Source: Anaeromassilibacillus senegalensis (lineage in GTDB: Bacteria > Bacillota > Clostridia > Oscillospirales > Acutalibacteraceae). From it: DNA of 64,000 bases. Below, in pieces: positions 45,762-53,989 of this stretch. The stretch lies in assembly GCF_001261775.1 (NCBI RefSeq), contig NZ_LN868537.1, positions 248,001 to 312,000 of the forward strand. Direction: 5' to 3'. Numbering within the stretch: the first letter of the stretch is position 1; the number at the start of each line of letters is the position of its first letter. Under the pieces are notes generated by a model that ran no database searches, was not told the origin of the DNA, and saw nothing but the letters and a program-made list of their open reading frames with translations. Made by a program: the position numbers and the translations under genes.

Positions 45762-46259
45762 ATGACAGCAGTGATATCTTTGCTTTTGGCCGCTGTGGCT
45801 GTCGCGGCAGATCAGTGGATCAAATGGCTGGTGGCAACACAGTTGCAGCCAGTGGGCTCAGTTACGGTCATCCCAGGCTTTTTAGATTTTACCTACCTGG
45901 AAAACCGGGGCGCGGCATTCGGCATGCTTCCGGATCAGCGTTGGTTTTTTATTGTTGTGACCGGGTTGATTACCCTCTTGTTGATCGCGGGACTATTTGT
46001 CTATAAAAAGCACAACTGGCTTTCGTTGACAGCCTCTGTCCTGATCATCGGCGGCGGTATTGGAAACCTGATCGACCGGCTGCTCTACGGCTATGTGATC
46101 GATTATATTCATGTTTCTTTCTTTCCGCCCATTTTCAATTTTGCCGATTGCTGTGTGACAGTGGGAACGGTTCTTTTGATGCTGTACATCCTGTTTTTCT
46201 CCGACAAAAAAGAGGGGAAAAGGCTGACTGCGAAGGATCCGTCCTCCGGAGGGCTTTGA
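45762..46259 (+). CDS. lspA: Prolipoprotein signal peptidase
   Basis: LspA (signal peptidase II) cleaves lipid-modified prolipoproteins before the acylated Cys. The 165-residue protein has four membrane spans and both catalytic aspartates in the typical contexts VIDYIHVSFFPPIFNFADC (first Asp near residue 113, second near 125 in NFADCC), plus the ENRGAAFG motif. ATG 45762 follows AAGGAGG; an open frame from 45735 has no ribosome site. It is followed by rluD after one nucleotide, the usual Firmicute pair. Confidence 0.95.
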   Translation: MTAVISLLLAAVAVAADQWIKWLVATQLQPVGSVTVIPGFLDFTYLENRGAAFGMLPDQRWFFIVVTGLITLLLIAGLFVYKKHNWLSLTASVLIIGGGIGNLIDRLLYGYVIDYIHVSFFPPIFNFADCCVTVGTVLLMLYILFFSDKKEGKRLTAKDPSSGGL

Positions 46260-46260
46260 T

Positions 46261-47187
46261 TTGGCGGAAGTAGTGGAAATTGCGGCAGCGCCCGACGATG
46301 TGGGGATGCGTTTGGATAAATTTCTGGCGGAAAGGTTGGAAAACTGCACCCGCTCTGCGGTGGAAAAGCTGGCGGAGCAGGAAATGATCCATTGCGGTAA
46401 AAAACCGGTCGCAAAGAACTACAGGCTGCATGCTGGAGATGTCTTTTTTGTAACGCTGCCGGAACCCGTCGCGCTGGACGTGCAGCCGGAAGAGATTCCG
46501 CTGGATATTCGCTATGAAGACGGCGATCTGTTGGTGGTCAACAAGCCGAAGGGGATGGTGGTGCATCCGGCTGCGGGCCATTACAGCCATACGCTGGTTA
46601 ACGCGCTGCTGGCACACTGCGGCGATTCTCTGTCAGGCATCAACGGCGTCATTCGGCCCGGGATTGTCCACCGGATTGATAAAGACACCAGCGGCTTGCT
46701 GATTGTTGCAAAGAATGACTTGTCCCATCAAAATCTGGCGGAGCAGATCAAAGTTCATAGCTTTACGCGCATGTATGAGGCAGTGGTCCACGGTAATTTA
46801 AAGGTGGACAGCGGGACGGTGGATGCACCGATCGGCAGGCATCCGACGGATCGGAAGCGTATGGCGGTGACGGACCAGCACGCGCGCAACGCCGTAACGC
46901 GTTATGAAGTGCAGGCTAGGTATTCGGGCTTTACCCATGTGAGGCTGAAGCTGGAAACCGGGCGTACGCATCAGATTCGCGTGCATATGGCGTATATTGG
47001 TCATCCGGTGGCGGGAGATCCCGTCTACGGCCCCAAAAAACCGGTTCCCAATCTGGACGGGCAGTGTTTGCATGCGCGTACCATCGGCTTTATCCATCCG
47101 CGCACGGGGGCGTATCTGGAAATCACCAGTGAGCTGCCGGATTATTTTACCGCGCTTTTGAATAAATTGTCCGCAGGAGGAATGTAA
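46261..47187 (+). CDS. rluD: RluA-family 23S rRNA pseudouridine synthase
   Basis: This 308-residue protein has an N-terminal S4 domain (about 15-75) and a pseudouridine synthase domain with the catalytic Asp in HRIDKDTSGLLIVAKND (about 139-155) and the RLKLETGRTHQIRVH motif. The RluD type modifies helix 69 of 23S rRNA; substrate assignment is from the family, and other RluA members are possible. It starts with TTG 46261, 8 nt after GGAGGG, immediately after the lspA stop. Confidence 0.88.
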   Translation: MAEVVEIAAAPDDVGMRLDKFLAERLENCTRSAVEKLAEQEMIHCGKKPVAKNYRLHAGDVFFVTLPEPVALDVQPEEIPLDIRYEDGDLLVVNKPKGMVVHPAAGHYSHTLVNALLAHCGDSLSGINGVIRPGIVHRIDKDTSGLLIVAKNDLSHQNLAEQIKVHSFTRMYEAVVHGNLKVDSGTVDAPIGRHPTDRKRMAVTDQHARNAVTRYEVQARYSGFTHVRLKLETGRTHQIRVHMAYIGHPVAGDPVYGPKKPVPNLDGQCLHARTIGFIHPRTGAYLEITSELPDYFTALLNKLSAGGM

Positions 47188-47188
47188 A

Positions 47189-47998
47189 TTGGATTTAAGT
47201 GGAGTTCTGTTAGTCAGCGACCTGGACGGTACGCTGATCGGTGAAAATTTTGTTGTGCCGGAACGCAATCTCCGGGCGATCGAGCGCTTTCAAAATGTGG
47301 GAGGCAGTTTTGCCATTGCGACCGGACGGTCGATTTTATCCGGCGGCAGATACGCGGAACTGACCCATCCCAAAGGACCATGCATTTGTTTGAATGGGAC
47401 GATCCTGTATGACTATCAAAGGCAAAAACTTATATGGGACTGCCACTTAAACCAGCATACAGCGGCTGCTTATATCCAAAAGCTTTATGATCGGTTTCCA
47501 ACGGCGGGGATTGAATATTTTTGCGTCGAAACCATCCATATTCTACGCAACAACGCATATGTGACGGAGCATTTAAATCATGAGAGCGTGTCATGGAGTG
47601 AAGGCCCGCCGGTTGACGCGGACGAGCCCTGGTATAAGGCGCTGTTTGCAGACGATCCGGAAAGAATGAATGAAATGGAAGCCTTTGCCAGAACCTTCTC
47701 GCATGAGGATGTGCGGTTTGTCTCATCTTCTGAGAATTATCTGGAGATGCTCCCCGCGCAGGCCAGCAAAGGAAACGCCCTGCGAAAGGCTGTACAGATG
47801 GCTGGCTATGACTTAAAACAGGTTTATGCGATTGGAGATTACTATAACGATACGGAGCTGCTGGAGGCCGCGGGTGTATCGGCGGTTCCCGAGAATGCAC
47901 CGGAAGATATAAAGCGGCGGGCCGACCTCGTAGTGGGACATTGTTTCCAGGGGGCGGTGGCGGATTTGATCGAAGAGATTGAATACAGGCATTCGTAA
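47189..47998 (+). CDS. HAD-superfamily phosphatase (Cof type)
   Basis: This 269-residue protein is a Cof/class IIB haloacid dehalogenase hydrolase: motif I VSDLDGTLIG (about 9-18), motif II ATGRS, a C2b cap with a beta-alpha unit, motif III Lys in ASKGNALRKAV (about 195) and motif IV IGDYYNDTELLEAAG (about 215-229). It likely dephosphorylates a sugar phosphate or phosphorylated cofactor; the substrate is unknown. It starts at TTG 47189 behind GGAGG, next to the rluD stop. Confidence 0.88.
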   Translation: MDLSGVLLVSDLDGTLIGENFVVPERNLRAIERFQNVGGSFAIATGRSILSGGRYAELTHPKGPCICLNGTILYDYQRQKLIWDCHLNQHTAAAYIQKLYDRFPTAGIEYFCVETIHILRNNAYVTEHLNHESVSWSEGPPVDADEPWYKALFADDPERMNEMEAFARTFSHEDVRFVSSSENYLEMLPAQASKGNALRKAVQMAGYDLKQVYAIGDYYNDTELLEAAGVSAVPENAPEDIKRRADLVVGHCFQGAVADLIEEIEYRHS

Positions 47999-48398
47999 GA
48001 AGATAGGGCGGTGGGAGCGGTTGGAAGAGGAAAAGAAGCAGGTGCGAATCCTGATTGGAATCGCGGCATTTCTCTGCGCGCTGATCGTCGGTTACAATGC
48101 TTTCTATGTGCCGGATATCCCTTTACAGAATGAGGTGTGGACCGATCAAATGTCCGGCGGCACTGGCACGGAATCGTATGTCCCTCAGGAGCCTGCTGAA
48201 AAAATCGATTTAAATTCGGCAACAGCAGCTGCGTTGGACACATTGGATGGAATCGGTCCGGTTCTCGCCCAGCGAATCGTGGATTATCGTGAGGAATACG
48301 GTGGCTTTTACAGTGTTGAGGAATTGAAAGAGGTAAATGGTATAGGGGAGAAGCTGTTTGAACAAATTAAGGACAAAGTGACGGTTTTGCAGCCGTGA
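47979..48398 (+). CDS. ComEA-like helix-hairpin-helix protein
   Basis: This protein of up to 139 residues has an N-terminal membrane span (about 24-44) and a ComEA-type double helix-hairpin-helix domain at the C terminus (IDLNSATAAALDTLDGIGPVLAQRIVDYRE, KEVNGIGEKLFEQIKDKV) that binds double-stranded DNA without sequence preference. ComEA helps DNA uptake in competent cells, but no comEC or other uptake gene is nearby. The start is uncertain: TTG 47979 overlaps the HAD gene by 20 nt and has no good ribosome site; TTG 48021 after GGTGGGAG is an alternative. Confidence 0.82.
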   Translation: MNTGIRKKIGRWERLEEEKKQVRILIGIAAFLCALIVGYNAFYVPDIPLQNEVWTDQMSGGTGTESYVPQEPAEKIDLNSATAAALDTLDGIGPVLAQRIVDYREEYGGFYSVEELKEVNGIGEKLFEQIKDKVTVLQP

Positions 48399-48410
48399 AC
48401 GTGTACATAA

Positions 48411-48456
48411 AAACAGGAATCAAACGAAACTGTTTCGCTTGATTCCTGTTTTTATG
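48411..48456. terminator. Bidirectional terminator
   Basis: A stem AACAGGAATCAA...TTGATTCCTGTT with an inner CGAAAC/GTTTCG and T-rich flanks, between the ComEA-like and the convergent SRAP gene. Confidence 0.75.
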
Positions 48457-49024
48457 TTTCATCTGTTTTTTCCAAAGCGGATGGTTCGCAGTGAAGCATG
48501 GAAAATGCGGAGACGGTGTCGGAGAGCCACTCGTCGGCCCGTTCTGCGGGGATTACGACAGGAAGGCGTTCTTCCCGTTTGCCGGTATTGTCTCCAGTTG
48601 GCGCGGTCAGGACGACACAGTGCCGTTCCTGATCGTAATCGTTGTACATACCGGCGATATAAACGGGTGTATGGTCAGGGTTGGTATAGCGCTGTTTGAC
48701 GGTTTCAGGCCCCCATTTGCGAAAGCCGGTGCAGGGGATCAGACAGCGCCTCGTATAAAGGCTGTTGTGGAACATCCACTTTTTTTCAGCTGTTTCCACA
48801 GGCGCGTTGGCCACAACGCTGCCGCTCGCGAAGTGTGGGAATCCCCATTTTGCCAGTTCCGGTTGGATCCCGTTTTCACCGTCCACCAAAATCGGTGTGG
48901 CGGCAGTGGGGAAGATTTCTCCGGTTTTAATGCAGTCCCTGCCGTGCTTCCGCTCAATCTGTTCCAGAATTTCCCGAATGTTTTGGTTTCGATCGTCCTC
49001 CAAGAGTGTATACCGTCCGCACAT
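48452..49024 (-). CDS. SRAP (YedK/HMCES-like) protein with substituted catalytic residues
   Basis: The 190-residue protein starts at ATG 49024 behind GAGGAGG, so Cys2 (MCGRYTLLE) is exposed as in SRAP proteins that crosslink abasic sites in single-stranded DNA. The SRAP fold is clear: TGEIFPTAATPIL, ELAKWGFPHF, NAPVET, RRCLIPCTGF, YIAGMYND. However, where family members read GFYEW and IHDRMP, this one reads GFRKW and REERLP, so the catalytic Glu and His both appear lost while Cys2 is kept. It may form a crosslink but not release it, or have another role. A promoter CTGCAA-17-TAGAAT lies at 49077-49049 on this strand. Confidence 0.8.
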   Translation of the reverse strand: MCGRYTLLEDDRNQNIREILEQIERKHGRDCIKTGEIFPTAATPILVDGENGIQPELAKWGFPHFASGSVVANAPVETAEKKWMFHNSLYTRRCLIPCTGFRKWGPETVKQRYTNPDHTPVYIAGMYNDYDQERHCVVLTAPTGDNTGKREERLPVVIPAERADEWLSDTVSAFSMLHCEPSALEKTDET

Positions 49025-49048
49025 AGTCATCCTCCTCAAGATTATGGA

Positions 49049-49077
49049 ATTCTATCATAAAATACCCAATTTTGCAG
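49049..49077 (-). promoter_or_regulatory. Promoter of the SRAP gene
   Basis: On the minus strand CTGCAA (49077-49072), 17 bp, TAGAAT (49054-49049). Confidence 0.55.
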
Positions 49078-49252
49078 AGGATATGTTCAAACGGTTTTAT
49101 TGCCAAAAAGAAGCGGCAAAGATGGAATTTTCCAGCGGTGCTTTCCTAATCTGCTTTTTACAGACAGGTAAAAAGAAAGCGTTATAAAAGTCAGGTTTGA
49201 CAAGGCGATCCGTGGGGGAATGTCCATATTTTATTATTTCGTATTTGTCCGG

Positions 49253-49286
49253 ACAAAAAAAATCCGAACCAATTTGGTCCGGATTT
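49253..49286 (-). terminator. Terminator of tRNA-Leu
   Basis: A stem AATCCG-gACC/GGT-tCGGATT on the minus strand followed by T8, just after the tRNA. Confidence 0.85.
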
Positions 49287-49288
49287 TG

Positions 49289-49375
49289 TGGTGCAGGTAA
49301 GAGGACTTGAACCTCCATGAAATTGCTTTCACATGGACCTGAACCATGCGCGTCTGCCAATTCCGCCATACCTGC
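49289..49375 (-). tRNA. tRNA-Leu (CAG)
   Basis: On the minus strand the acceptor GCAGGTA pairs with TACCTGC, the anticodon loop TTCAGGT gives CAG, a long variable arm typical of Leu is present, and the CCA end is encoded (87 nt). Confidence 0.95.
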
Positions 49376-49424
49376 ATATTTGGTTTTTGCTCTTGCTTTT
49401 GGGCTCTCGCCCGACTGCTTGGCT

Positions 49425-49454
49425 AGTATAGCATATACGAAAACGGATTGTCAA
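49425..49454 (-). promoter_or_regulatory. Promoter of tRNA-Leu
   Basis: On the minus strand TTGACA (49454-49449), 18 bp, TATACT (49430-49425). Confidence 0.75.
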
Positions 49455-49512
49455 GCGGTATTCTAAAAAAATTTGAAAAATTTTGTAATTCTCTGCGAAT
49501 TTCCGAAAAGGG

Positions 49513-49541
49513 TTGCAAGTTTGTAACTTTTGTTGTATTAT
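49513..49541 (+). promoter_or_regulatory. Promoter of the M23 peptidase gene with TGTAA elements
   Basis: TTGCAA (49513-49518), 17 bp, TATTAT (49536-49541). TGTAAC occurs at 49522-49527 and 49563-49568, and TTACAA-ag-TTGTAA (49554-49567) is a palindrome just after the likely transcription start. The elements resemble WalR-type half-sites, but the spacing differs from the Bacillus consensus. Confidence 0.5.
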
Positions 49542-49597
49542 AAGATATCAACATTACAAAGTTGTAACTAATTTATGAACAAAGGAAAGGGAATAGA

Positions 49598-51352
49598 GTG
49601 ATGCAGCTCCTAAAAAAGGGAAAACAGGCGTCGTCTGTTGAACCTTCCATCCAGACAGAAACAAAAAACCTGTGGACAGACCGCGCGCAATTGCACTGCC
49701 TCTTCGCGCGCTTTTGCCGTTTTTTGTATATTGTTGGAATACAGACGGTTCGTATTATAAAAAGGGTCCATAGAAGGCTCCACCGCTTTTTCCTGCCGCT
49801 TATTACGCTTTTAAAGCGAATTTATGCACGGACGATCGGCAGGCAGGTCCATCGTTTGAAAAATGAATTCCGTTCGATTAAAGAGGGATTTTTGATTGCC
49901 GGACGTCGTTTAAAGCAGGCGAAGCGGCAGGGAATGGGCCAGGCCATAATGGAGTCCCTGAAGATTACAGGAAAAAGCTTTGTGCGGCATAAAGGCTTCC
50001 TGTGCGGCATGCTAAACGTGTTGGCGCCTTTGGGGGCGCTGGCGCTGTTGGTTTTTACCGTACAATACTGGAACAATTTAAATTACGGCCTGGTTTTGAC
50101 TTACGACGGACAGGAAATCGCGACGATTCAAAGCGAATCTGTGTTTGAGCAGGCGACCGAGATGGTCAATCAGCGTATGATTCATGACGTAAAAGGGGAA
50201 GAGGCTACGGTGGAGATCACGCCGGCCTTCAAGCTTTCTGTTGTGGATGAGAGCCGTTATGCTGCCGCAAGCGCGGTCTGCGATATGATCATTAAGCAGT
50301 CCGACGGCATTATTGAAGAAGCCAGCGGCCTGTATGTGGATGGCGAGTTGATCGGCGCAGTAAAGAGCAGCGCGGACCTGCGCTATATTTTGCAGAATAT
50401 TTTGAACGATGCGCGCGGTGGAGATACCGCGGCGGATGCCTCCTTTGCACAGAACGTGGAGACGGTCAGCGGCCTGTTCCCGACCAACAGTGTAATGACC
50501 AGTGATCAGATGCGGGAACTGCTGACAGGAACCGAGAAGGATGCGGTCATTTATACCGTCAAGGCGGGGGATACCGCAACCTCGATTGCGCAGGCGCACA
50601 ACCTGACCATCGCACAGCTGAACAGTGTCAACAATGGGCAGATCGGCGATGTGATGCATGAGGGTGACCTGATCAACATTGAGGTCGCAGTTCCCAGGCT
50701 CAGTGTGGAGCTGACCAAGACAGAGACGTATGAAGTGGCGCTTCCCTACAAGACGATTACCCAAAAGGACGATTCGCAGTATACAGATTATTCCAAGGTG
50801 TTGACAGAAGGCGTCAACGGGCAGCAGCAGTGTGTGGATAAAGTGACGTATCGGAACGGCAGCGAAGTGCGCCGGGAGAATGTCAGCAAACAGACGCTGC
50901 AGGAGCCGGTGGATAAGGTGGTTGTGACCGGAACGAAGAAGCGGCCCAAGTCTGCCGAACCAGGCTACAGTACAGGAACCATGATGTGGCCTGTCCCATC
51001 CCTGCATACGATCACCACGTATTATGAGTATCGCTGGGGCAGTTTTCACAGCGGCATCGATATTTCCGGCAGCGGTGCGTACGGCAAAACCATCGTGGCA
51101 GCCGACGGTGGAACCGTCACGGCGGCCGGGCGTTCCGGCAGTTACGGATTGCGGGTGCAGATCGACCACGGCAACGGGTTGCAGACGCTGTACGGGCACT
51201 GCAGCAAGCTTTTGGTAAAGCCAGGGCAAAAGGTTGCCAAAGGGCAGGCCATTGCACTGGTTGGAAGCACGGGCAATTCCACCGGACCACATTGCCATTT
51301 TGAAGTGTACCGGTACGGAAGCCGTCAAAATCCGCTGAATTATGTAAGATAA
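49598..51352 (+). CDS. M23 peptidase with LysM and G5 domains
   Basis: This 584-residue cell-wall hydrolase has a long basic cytoplasmic N terminus (1 to about 140), one membrane span (about 145-160, LAPLGALALLVFTVQYW), a linker domain, a LysM repeat (about 317-360, YTVKAGDTATSIAQAHNL), a G5-like domain (about 375-450) and a C-terminal M23 (LytM) domain with zinc ligands in HSGIDI (about 484) and HCHFEV (about 564). It should cleave peptidoglycan cross-bridges at the cell surface. The start is GTG 49598 or ATG 49601 behind AAAGGAAAGGG. Confidence 0.92.
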   Translation: MMQLLKKGKQASSVEPSIQTETKNLWTDRAQLHCLFARFCRFLYIVGIQTVRIIKRVHRRLHRFFLPLITLLKRIYARTIGRQVHRLKNEFRSIKEGFLIAGRRLKQAKRQGMGQAIMESLKITGKSFVRHKGFLCGMLNVLAPLGALALLVFTVQYWNNLNYGLVLTYDGQEIATIQSESVFEQATEMVNQRMIHDVKGEEATVEITPAFKLSVVDESRYAAASAVCDMIIKQSDGIIEEASGLYVDGELIGAVKSSADLRYILQNILNDARGGDTAADASFAQNVETVSGLFPTNSVMTSDQMRELLTGTEKDAVIYTVKAGDTATSIAQAHNLTIAQLNSVNNGQIGDVMHEGDLINIEVAVPRLSVELTKTETYEVALPYKTITQKDDSQYTDYSKVLTEGVNGQQQCVDKVTYRNGSEVRRENVSKQTLQEPVDKVVVTGTKKRPKSAEPGYSTGTMMWPVPSLHTITTYYEYRWGSFHSGIDISGSGAYGKTIVAADGGTVTAAGRSGSYGLRVQIDHGNGLQTLYGHCSKLLVKPGQKVAKGQAIALVGSTGNSTGPHCHFEVYRYGSRQNPLNYVR

Positions 51353-51360
51353 AAGAATGG

Positions 51361-51401
51361 AGAGCGCTCTGCACGTTTATAACGGCAGGGCGCTCTTTTC
51401 C
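51361..51401 (+). terminator. Terminator of the M23 gene
   Basis: AGAGCGC-t-CTGC/GCAG-g-GCGCTCT stem followed by TTTTCC. Confidence 0.75.
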
Positions 51402-51804
51402 TTCTGTTTGGCGTATTATGCCGCAAAGAAAAGGCAAATTATGTAAAGTTCATCGCTGTGCGCAGATTTACATACAAGGGGCGTTTGGCAACGCAATTAT
51501 TTTTATTTACATTCACAAAGTTTTCCAGATTGGCTGGCTTTGCTTGACTTTTAGCGGCAGGTGTATTATTATCGTTAGGAGTAAATGATGCTCATATTAG
51601 GCAAATGTTTCGTGATTTTTGAAGAATATAACTGAATCATTTTGTAAATATTAACAGTCTGCGACATCACTAATTTTGCGGTTTCTGCAAAAGATAGTGT
51701 TACTTTCATTTTTAAAACGGAAAGAGGCGCAGGCTTTTTATTTGGGTCTATTTCCCTGACACCTGGGTAGGATTATGTGAATTTTGAGATTGGAGCGTGC
51801 CGCA
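51402..51804. other. Long murA upstream region
   Basis: About 400 bp with no recognised gene. It holds a promoter-like TTGACT (51544-51549)-17-TATTAT (51567-51572). A short frame of 16 codons starts with AGGAG and ATG at 51586. No strong terminator or riboswitch is evident to me. The murA leader would therefore be about 220 nt long. Confidence 0.5.
51544..51572 (+). promoter_or_regulatory. Probable murA promoter
   Basis: TTGACT (51544-51549), 17 bp, TATTAT (51567-51572), 232 bp before murA. Confidence 0.6.
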
Positions 51805-53088
51805 TTGGACAAATTTGTGATTAATGGTGGCAACCGGCTTACCGGCGAGGTAACGATCAGCGGTGCAAAGAATGCCGCAATTGCAATTATTCCTGCAGCG
51901 ATTTTATCGGACGGCGTATGCCGCATTGAAAATATACCGAATATCACCGATGTGACTTCCATTACCCGTATTTTGTATGATATGGGTGCGCAGGTGCGCA
52001 CCATTGATAAATCGACTATTGAAATTGACCCGCGCAAAATTCATACCTGCGTCGCTTCCTATGAACTGGCAAAGCATATCCGCGGCTCCTATTATCTCCT
52101 GGGCGCTCTTCTGGGCCGCTTTTCCCATGCCGTGGTTACGATGCCGGGCGGATGTGATTTCGGCGTGCGGCCGATCGACCAGCACCTGAAGGGCTTTGGT
52201 GCGCTCGGCGCCAATTACAAGCTGGACGGCGGCATGGTCGACGTCAGCGCGGAGCAGTTAAAAGGCAGCCATATCTATCTGGACGTCGTTTCCGTGGGTG
52301 CGACGGTCAATATTGTTTTGGCGGCAGTTCGTGCACAGGGCTTGACGGTGATTGAAAACGCGGCAAAAGAGCCGCATATTGTAGATCTTGCAAACTTCCT
52401 GAACTCTATGGGCGCCGATATTCGCGGCGCCGGCACAGACGTTATCAAAATTTATGGGGTGGACCATCTGAATGGTACAACCTATTCTATTATTCCTGAC
52501 CAGATCGAAGCGGGTACCTATATGGTTGCCGCTGCTGCGACGGGCGGAGATGTACTGGTTAAAAACGTCATACCAAAGCATCTGGAGTCCATTACTGCCA
52601 AGCTGGAGGAGATGGGCGTGGAGGTGGAGGAATATGACGACTCCATCCGGGTGCGCAGAGATGCGCGCCTGAATAAATGCAATATCAAAACAATGCCGCA
52701 CCCTGGATTCCCGACGGACATGCAGCCTCAGATTGCGGTGCTGCTCGCCATTGCGAATGGGACCAGCATCATCAACGAAAGCGTTTGGGACAACCGGTTC
52801 CGCTATGTGGAGGAGCTGAAGCGGATGGGCGCGCAGATTTCTGTGGACGGCCGTCTGGCGGTTATCGAAGGGGTGGACCATCTGTCCGCTGCTCCGGTCA
52901 AGGCGACGGACCTGCGCGCGGGCGCCGCGATGCTGATTGCCGCTCTTTGTGCGGAGGGGACCTCGCAGGTGGAGGATATCCAGCACATTGAACGCGGTTA
53001 CGAAAATGTGGAGGAAAAGCTCAGCAGCCTGGGCGCGGATATTCAGCGCATCCACGTGCCGGAACCTGTGATTGCGCGGGCGATTTAA
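51805..53088 (+). CDS. murA: UDP-N-acetylglucosamine 1-carboxyvinyltransferase
   Basis: MurA transfers enolpyruvate from PEP to UDP-GlcNAc, the first committed step of peptidoglycan synthesis; MurB (20.8 kb) acts next. The 427-residue protein starts at TTG 51805 behind GGAG, giving the standard MDKFVINGG N terminus. The active-site Cys that is the target of fosfomycin is present in the loop MPGGCDFGVRPID (about residue 116), and KNAAIAI near the start and the RAGAAMLIAAL segment near residue 370 are conserved. Firmicutes usually have two paralogues (MurA and MurZ); which this is cannot be told. Confidence 0.94.
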   Translation: MDKFVINGGNRLTGEVTISGAKNAAIAIIPAAILSDGVCRIENIPNITDVTSITRILYDMGAQVRTIDKSTIEIDPRKIHTCVASYELAKHIRGSYYLLGALLGRFSHAVVTMPGGCDFGVRPIDQHLKGFGALGANYKLDGGMVDVSAEQLKGSHIYLDVVSVGATVNIVLAAVRAQGLTVIENAAKEPHIVDLANFLNSMGADIRGAGTDVIKIYGVDHLNGTTYSIIPDQIEAGTYMVAAAATGGDVLVKNVIPKHLESITAKLEEMGVEVEEYDDSIRVRRDARLNKCNIKTMPHPGFPTDMQPQIAVLLAIANGTSIINESVWDNRFRYVEELKRMGAQISVDGRLAVIEGVDHLSAAPVKATDLRAGAAMLIAALCAEGTSQVEDIQHIERGYENVEEKLSSLGADIQRIHVPEPVIARAI

Positions 53089-53105
53089 GAAAACTATTGG
53101 ACAAT

Positions 53106-53139
53106 AGAGAATGGGTATCCATCCATTCTCTTGTTTTTT
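53106..53139 (+). terminator. Terminator of murA
   Basis: GAGAATGG/CCATTCTC stem (53107-53114 with 53123-53130) followed by TTGTTTTTT. Confidence 0.8.
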
Positions 53140-53186
53140 AGGCAGTCCGAACCGGGCTGCCTGCAGAGGAGAAAGGAACGGGTCTT

Positions 53187-53981
53187 TTGGCGAGATTTAC
53201 GCCGCTTTTCAGCGGCAGCAGCGGTAACGCATATTACATAGGGTCTTCTTCGGAAGGCGTTTTAATTGATGCAGGGCGTTCCGCCAAACAGCTTGTAAAT
53301 ATGCTGCGAACATGCGGGACGGAGCCGGAGGCAGTCAAGGCGATTTTTGTTACGCACGAGCATTCGGACCATGTGAAAGGCCTCCGTGTGCTGGCGAACC
53401 GGTATCATATCCCGGTGTACGCGTCCCAAGGAACATTGCAGGCGCTGTTGCAGATGGGGTGCCTGGAGGGAGATTTTCCGGTTCAGGAGATCACGCTGGA
53501 CGGTGTGGAATGCGCCGGAATGTTTATTCAGTCGTTCCGCACTCCGCACGACTGTGCGGAAAGTGTGGGATACCGTGTGTTTACCGCGGACGGGCGCAGC
53601 GCGGCGGTATCGACGGACTTGGGATATATGACGGACACGGTGCGCGGCGCGCTCTGTGGGGCGGATCTGGTCGCGATAGAGTCAAACCACGACGTCCGTA
53701 TGTTGCAGAACGGCCCGTATCCCTACCCGCTGAAAAAGCGTATTTTGTCGCGGATTGGGCATCTCAGCAATGTTGCATGTGCCGATGAGTTATGTCGCAT
53801 GGTGGAAATGGGGACCACGCGTTTTGTATTGGCACATTTAAGCGCGGAAAACAACACGCCGGAGCTGGCCTATCAGACGTCGGTGTGCTCTCTGTCTTTG
53901 GCGGGTATGAAAGAAAAAATGGATTATAAACTTTGTGTGGCGCCGCGTGAGAACTGCACAGGGCAGTCCGTTTTATTTTAG
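53187..53981 (+). CDS. Metallo-beta-lactamase-fold hydrolase (WalJ/YycJ-like)
   Basis: The 264-residue protein has the MBL motif THEHSDH (about 56-62), RTPHDC (about 119), DLGYMTD and LAHLSAENN, matching the YycJ/WalJ family, in Bacillus part of the walRK operon and implicated in DNA replication-division coordination. No walRK genes are in this window; here it is followed by rlmH after 8 nt, a pairing common in Clostridia because rlmH also lies in that Bacillus region. It starts at TTG 53187 behind GAAAGGAA. Confidence 0.85.
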   Translation: MARFTPLFSGSSGNAYYIGSSSEGVLIDAGRSAKQLVNMLRTCGTEPEAVKAIFVTHEHSDHVKGLRVLANRYHIPVYASQGTLQALLQMGCLEGDFPVQEITLDGVECAGMFIQSFRTPHDCAESVGYRVFTADGRSAAVSTDLGYMTDTVRGALCGADLVAIESNHDVRMLQNGPYPYPLKKRILSRIGHLSNVACADELCRMVEMGTTRFVLAHLSAENNTPELAYQTSVCSLSLAGMKEKMDYKLCVAPRENCTGQSVLF

Positions 53982-53989
53982 GAGCAATT

